From assembly GCA_027038095.1 (NCBI GenBank), contig JALVYA010000207.1, forward strand, positions 1 to 6,964: a stretch of 6,964 bases of DNA. Reading direction: 5' to 3'. Below are positions 4,640-6,964 of the stretch, one piece after another (position 1 is the first letter of the stretch; each line of letters begins with the position of its first letter). Made by a program: the position numbers and the translations under genes. The DNA is from Archaeoglobaceae archaeon (GTDB lineage Archaea > Halobacteriota > Archaeoglobi > Archaeoglobales > Archaeoglobaceae). The notes under the pieces are model-generated. The model saw only the letters and a list, made by a program, of their open reading frames with translations. It did not search any database and had not been told where the DNA came from.

Positions 4640-6001
4640 TTAATCCGGTTCCTCAAAGTAAACGATGTCGTCCTCACCTAGGTATTCTCCTATCTGCACC
4701 TCAAGCAAATCCAGAGGTATTTTTCCGGGATTTTCTATTTTATACTTCGTTCCAGCCGGCACAAACATGCTCTCTCCGCTTCTGAGGTAAAACTCCCTGT
4801 CCTGCATGATTACCTTTGCCATTCCTCTCACAACCACCCAGTGTTCGTTTCTGTGGTAGTGCATCCTCATGGAAAGTCCCCTTTCCGGAAGCACGATCAT
4901 CTTCTTAATCCTGTAGAAGTCACTCTCCTCAAGCAGAGTGTGCGACCCCCATGGTCGATAAACGGTGAGGTGCATCTCCGCCCTTCTATCTCCTTTCTCC
5001 TTCAGTATTCTGACAACATCCTTTACTTTCTGGGTTAAGCCGCGAGAACAAATGAGAAGAGCATCCTTCGTATCAACTATTATTGAGTTTTCAACACCCA
5101 CTGCTGCAACGAGCCTTTCGCTGTATATGAGGTTGTTAGACGAATCGACAGTTATGCACTCTCCACTCTTCGCATTTCCTGCTGAGTCCTTGTCCATAAC
5201 TTCGTAAAGTGCGTCAAAGCTTCCAACGTCGTTCCAGAAAGTGTCGAGTTTTACCACAGCCGCTCTGTCTGTTTTCTCCATCAACCCGTGGTCTATGGAA
5301 ATCTCCCTTACATCTCCGTAGCCTTCCAGTCCTTCCTCTCGAAGAATGTCGATAACATCCGGAGCGTGTTTTTCGCACTCCTCTATGAACACGTCGGTGG
5401 AGAAGAGAAACATTCCGCTGTTCCACATGTATCCCTCCTCTATGTACTTTTTCGCCCTCTCTTCGTCTGGCTTTTCAACAAACCTATCAACCCTGTACGC
5501 TTCACATCTCGCATCTATTTCATCTCCGGGTTTTATGTACCCGTAACCGGTATGCGGGCGTGTGGGCTTTATCCCGAAAGTTACAAGATATTCATCCGCA
5601 AGCCTAGACGCACACCTGAACGCTTTTCTGTATTCACTACCCGCCTTAACGAGGTGGTCTGAAGGCAGAACTGCTACCTTGGCAGAACCACTCTCAGCGA
5701 TTTGAAGGACGGCGTAGCATATCGCCGGCAGGGTATTTCTGGGACTCGGTTCGGCAATTACATTTTTTTCTGGAATTTTAATGCCGAGCTCCGAGATTTG
5801 ATCCATAGCCATAAACTTCTGTCGCTCGTTGGTTACGATGTATATGTCGGATGGAGCGGAAAACAGCCTCGCTCTTTCGACGGTTAGCTGAAAAAGTGTT
5901 TTTTTTCTGTCAACGAGCTTTATGAACTGTTTCGGGTAGTACTCTCTGCTCAAAGGCCAGAGCCTTGTACCGCTGCCACCGGCGAGAATAACTGTCTTCA
6001 T
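4640..6001 (-). CDS. manC: Bifunctional mannose-1-phosphate guanylyltransferase / mannose-6-phosphate isomerase
   Basis: A 453-residue type II PMI/GMP enzyme (ManC/AlgA family) that makes GDP-mannose from mannose-1-phosphate and GTP and may isomerise fructose-6-phosphate to mannose-6-phosphate. GDP-mannose feeds glycan, glycolipid and compatible-solute synthesis. N-terminal nucleotidyltransferase: LAGGSGTRLWPLSREYYPKQ (6-25) with the signature Arg13 and Lys24, EPSPRNT (84-90), SDH (114-116), TGYGYI (151-156), FVEKP (174-178), YMWNSGMFLF (191-200), IDHGLMEKT (236-244) and WNDVGSFDAL (256-265). C-terminal cupin isomerase: YRPWGSH (348-354), MHYHRNEHWVVVRG (380-393), and GEYLGEDDIVYFEEPD at the very end, slightly short of the usual tail. 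The isomerase motif normally reads QxHxH; here the Gln position is Arg379. The start at 6001 opens directly on the signature strand and fits a leaderless mRNA. Neighbours suggest a stand-alone gene. Confidence 0.95.
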   Translation of the reverse strand: MKTVILAGGSGTRLWPLSREYYPKQFIKLVDRKKTLFQLTVERARLFSAPSDIYIVTNERQKFMAMDQISELGIKIPEKNVIAEPSPRNTLPAICYAVLQIAESGSAKVAVLPSDHLVKAGSEYRKAFRCASRLADEYLVTFGIKPTRPHTGYGYIKPGDEIDARCEAYRVDRFVEKPDEERAKKYIEEGYMWNSGMFLFSTDVFIEECEKHAPDVIDILREEGLEGYGDVREISIDHGLMEKTDRAAVVKLDTFWNDVGSFDALYEVMDKDSAGNAKSGECITVDSSNNLIYSERLVAAVGVENSIIVDTKDALLICSRGLTQKVKDVVRILKEKGDRRAEMHLTVYRPWGSHTLLEESDFYRIKKMIVLPERGLSMRMHYHRNEHWVVVRGMAKVIMQDREFYLRSGESMFVPAGTKYKIENPGKIPLDLLEVQIGEYLGEDDIVYFEEPD

Positions 6002-6037
6002 GGTTAAACTTGGGCATAGGCCAATATAATTTTAACC
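6002..6037 (-). promoter_or_regulatory. Leaderless promoter of the mannose gene, flanked by an inverted repeat
   Basis: On the minus strand, GGTTAAAA (BRE-like) and TTATAT (complement of 6024-6029) lie 25 bases from the ATG at 6001, so the mRNA likely starts at or next to the start codon; there is no Shine-Dalgarno. GGTTAAA (6002-6008) and TTTAACC (6031-6037) are perfect inverted copies, one overlapping the BRE and one touching the start codon. Confidence 0.6.
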
Positions 6038-6186
6038 GATTTTCCGGTGTTTTGCTACGGTTCAGGCGCTCAAAACTGTACTTAAAACTATTACTGAGTT
6101 TGCAGTATTATTAACTAAAATTTAATACTTAAAGATTTAACAGCAAATTCTGATTCAGCACTGCGGCTACGAAATCTGTCGCCAGT

Positions 6187-6222
6187 GGCAGGTATAAATA
6201 TTCACGCGTGGTTTTTTACTTC
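6187..6222 (+). promoter_or_regulatory. Leaderless promoter of the PduO-family gene
   Basis: A strong TATA box, TATAAATA (6193-6200), is centred about 26 bases upstream of the ATG at 6223. Transcription would start on or within a base or two of that ATG. No Shine-Dalgarno is present, which supports ATG 6223 over the in-frame GTG at 6208. GCCAGTGGC (6181-6189), a small inverted repeat, adjoins the BRE position. Confidence 0.65.
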
Positions 6223-6765
6223 ATGGAAAAAAACGCAGACAAAAACACGCCTTTAAAACCCGGAATCAGAGAAAAAAGAAAAAACAGAAATCCGGCAAAA
6301 ACGACAACTCTCTCCGGAGAAGAGTGGAAGGATTCCAGCGTCGTCGAATGCATAGGGAGCATGGATGAAGCAAACGCTTTCCTCGGGCTTGCAAGGGTCT
6401 TCTCCAGCAGCAGCAGAGTTAGAGACTTGCTGCTTAACATTCAGAGAACAATGTTTAAAGCAGGATGCGAGGTATCTCTCGGAGAAAAAAAGATAGGGAA
6501 AAAAGAGCTTGAGTCACTGGAAAAGGTAATAAGAGAAATAGAAAAAGAAGTCGAAATACCGCACTCTTTCCTGATACTCGAAACTTCAGAGGAAACAGCT
6601 TTTCTCAACGTTGCGAGAACGGCTGTGAGAAGAGCTGAGAGGAGAGCAGTATCTCTCTACAGAAAAAACAGAGTTGGTCTGGATTTAGTTCAGTGGCTGA
6701 ACAAGCTGAGCTACCTGATTTACCTGCTCATACTGCTGGCTGGAGATGAGAGAATAGAGGTTTAA
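6223..6765 (+). CDS. PduO-type ATP:cob(I)alamin adenosyltransferase-family protein, diverged
   Basis: A 180-residue, mostly helical protein, close to the usual 180-190. The fold family transfers adenosyl from ATP to cob(I)alamin, making the coenzyme for methylmalonyl-CoA mutase and class II ribonucleotide reductase. Recognised segments: LSGEEWKDSSVVECIGSMDEANAFLGLAR (30-58), matching the family's K-D-x3-V-E-x2-G-x-(V/M)-D-E-x-N-x3-G core with Asp48; IQRTMFKAGCEVS (73-85); ARTAVRRAERRAV (131-143) with Arg136, Arg137, Glu139 and Arg140; and QWLNKLSYLIYLLILLA (157-173). Oddities: the N-terminal ATP loop T-x-T-G-D-x-G is absent (RNPAKTTT instead), the PGG before the ART helix reads ETS (120-122), and LSD is LSY. 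The N-terminus (1-25) is very basic. Family membership is fairly sure; catalytic activity is doubtful. Start 6223 was chosen for its promoter spacing; GTG 6208 would add five residues. Confidence 0.75.
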   Translation: MEKNADKNTPLKPGIREKRKNRNPAKTTTLSGEEWKDSSVVECIGSMDEANAFLGLARVFSSSSRVRDLLLNIQRTMFKAGCEVSLGEKKIGKKELESLEKVIREIEKEVEIPHSFLILETSEETAFLNVARTAVRRAERRAVSLYRKNRVGLDLVQWLNKLSYLIYLLILLAGDERIEV

Positions 6766-6792
6766 TTTTGAATATTATTTTAATATCCTTTT
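6766..6792 (+). terminator. AT hairpin and T-runs after the PduO-family gene
   Basis: TTTT directly follows the stop codon, then ATATTA (6772-6777), TTT, TAATAT (6781-6786) forms a perfect 6-bp stem, followed by CCTTTT. This is consistent with termination; the last T-run also overlaps a TATA-like TTTATA (6790-6795). Confidence 0.45.
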
Positions 6793-6798
6793 ATACAC

Positions 6799-6964
6799 CA
6801 GAATTCAACACTTCAAATCTACGAAAACGGCACGATTGTGAACAACATGCCCGTGCCGCTGTACATAAAGTTCTTCAGGTACCGCATCTACATGAACGGC
6901 ATTGAAATGGGTGAGGGGAACATTACCGGCAGCGGTGTTGTGGGTCCAAAATCTCAGAAAAGAA
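6799..6964 (+). pseudogene. Start or 5'-truncated remnant of an LEA14-like (LEA_2/WHy) domain gene, runs off window
   Basis: One frame is open from 6784 to the window end. From about 6799 it reads as protein: STLQIYENGTIVNN, then MPVPLYIKFFRYRIYMNG, IEMGEGNITGSGVVGPKSQKR. This resembles the LEA_2/water-stress (WHy, LEA14-like) beta fold, with its N-P-x-P-V-P strand followed by a Y-x-(V/I)-Y-x-N-G strand and then G-x-G. Such proteins are often exported or lipid-anchored, and the family role is desiccation or hypersensitive response in plants and unknown in archaea. In-frame starts are only GTG 6838 and ATG 6847, both after the first apparent strand, with no Shine-Dalgarno and no signal peptide. 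A TATA-like TTTATA (6790-6795) would start RNA near 6818. So this is either a 5'-truncated copy or a gene with an unusual start. It is called pseudogene because the domain appears headless; it may be functional. Confidence 0.4.

Noticed and set aside
5214..5662. Several 60-120 codon open frames within the mannose gene
   Set aside because: All lie inside a strongly conserved ManC/PMI coding region in other frames and resemble no known family.
6038..6186. A possible small gene or RNA between the two divergent promoters
   Set aside because: The stretch is AT-rich, with only a 5-bp TACTG/CAGTA repeat and scattered stops in all frames; nothing supportable was seen.

Overview
The window looks like chromosomal DNA from a thermophilic euryarchaeon. 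The best guess is Archaeoglobales, perhaps a Ferroglobus- or Geoglobus-like organism. This rests on archaeal BRE/TATA promoters, two promoters placed for leaderless mRNAs, oligo-T terminators, tRNA genes without an encoded CCA, an archaeal-type serine hydroxymethyltransferase and a COG1340-type archaeal coiled-coil protein. The genus is an inference from protein style and moderate GC content, not from a database match.

Layout. 1-1004 (+) is the 3' part of glyA. 1107-1967 (+) encodes an archaeal coiled-coil protein, preceded by a short leader that can form competing hairpins. 2075-3157 (-) is a 12-helix MFS transporter, convergent with the coiled-coil gene. 3211-3282 (+) is tRNA-Ala(GGC), divergent from the transporter and almost abutting it. 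3494-4318 (+) is a tandem universal stress protein behind a promoter region dense in inverted repeats. 4448-4521 (-) is tRNA-Lys(UUU). 4640-6001 (-) is a bifunctional mannose-1-phosphate guanylyltransferase / mannose-6-phosphate isomerase. 6223-6765 (+), divergent from it, is a diverged PduO-type cobalamin adenosyltransferase-family protein. From about 6799 to the window end there is the beginning, or a 5'-truncated remnant, of a gene for an LEA14-like (LEA_2/WHy) domain.

The genes are mostly single transcription units with their own promoter and terminator, not one operon. Their roles are housekeeping: one-carbon metabolism, nucleotide-sugar synthesis, cofactor metabolism, stress response, transport and translation. 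No gene-free stretch exceeds about 220 bases. I see no mobile element, CRISPR array, toxin-antitoxin pair or defence system, and no convincing undescribed multi-gene system. The items most worth a second look are the PduO-family protein that has lost several nucleotide-binding motifs, the LEA_2 reading frame without a usable start, the leader of the coiled-coil gene, and the cluster of inverted repeats upstream of the stress protein.
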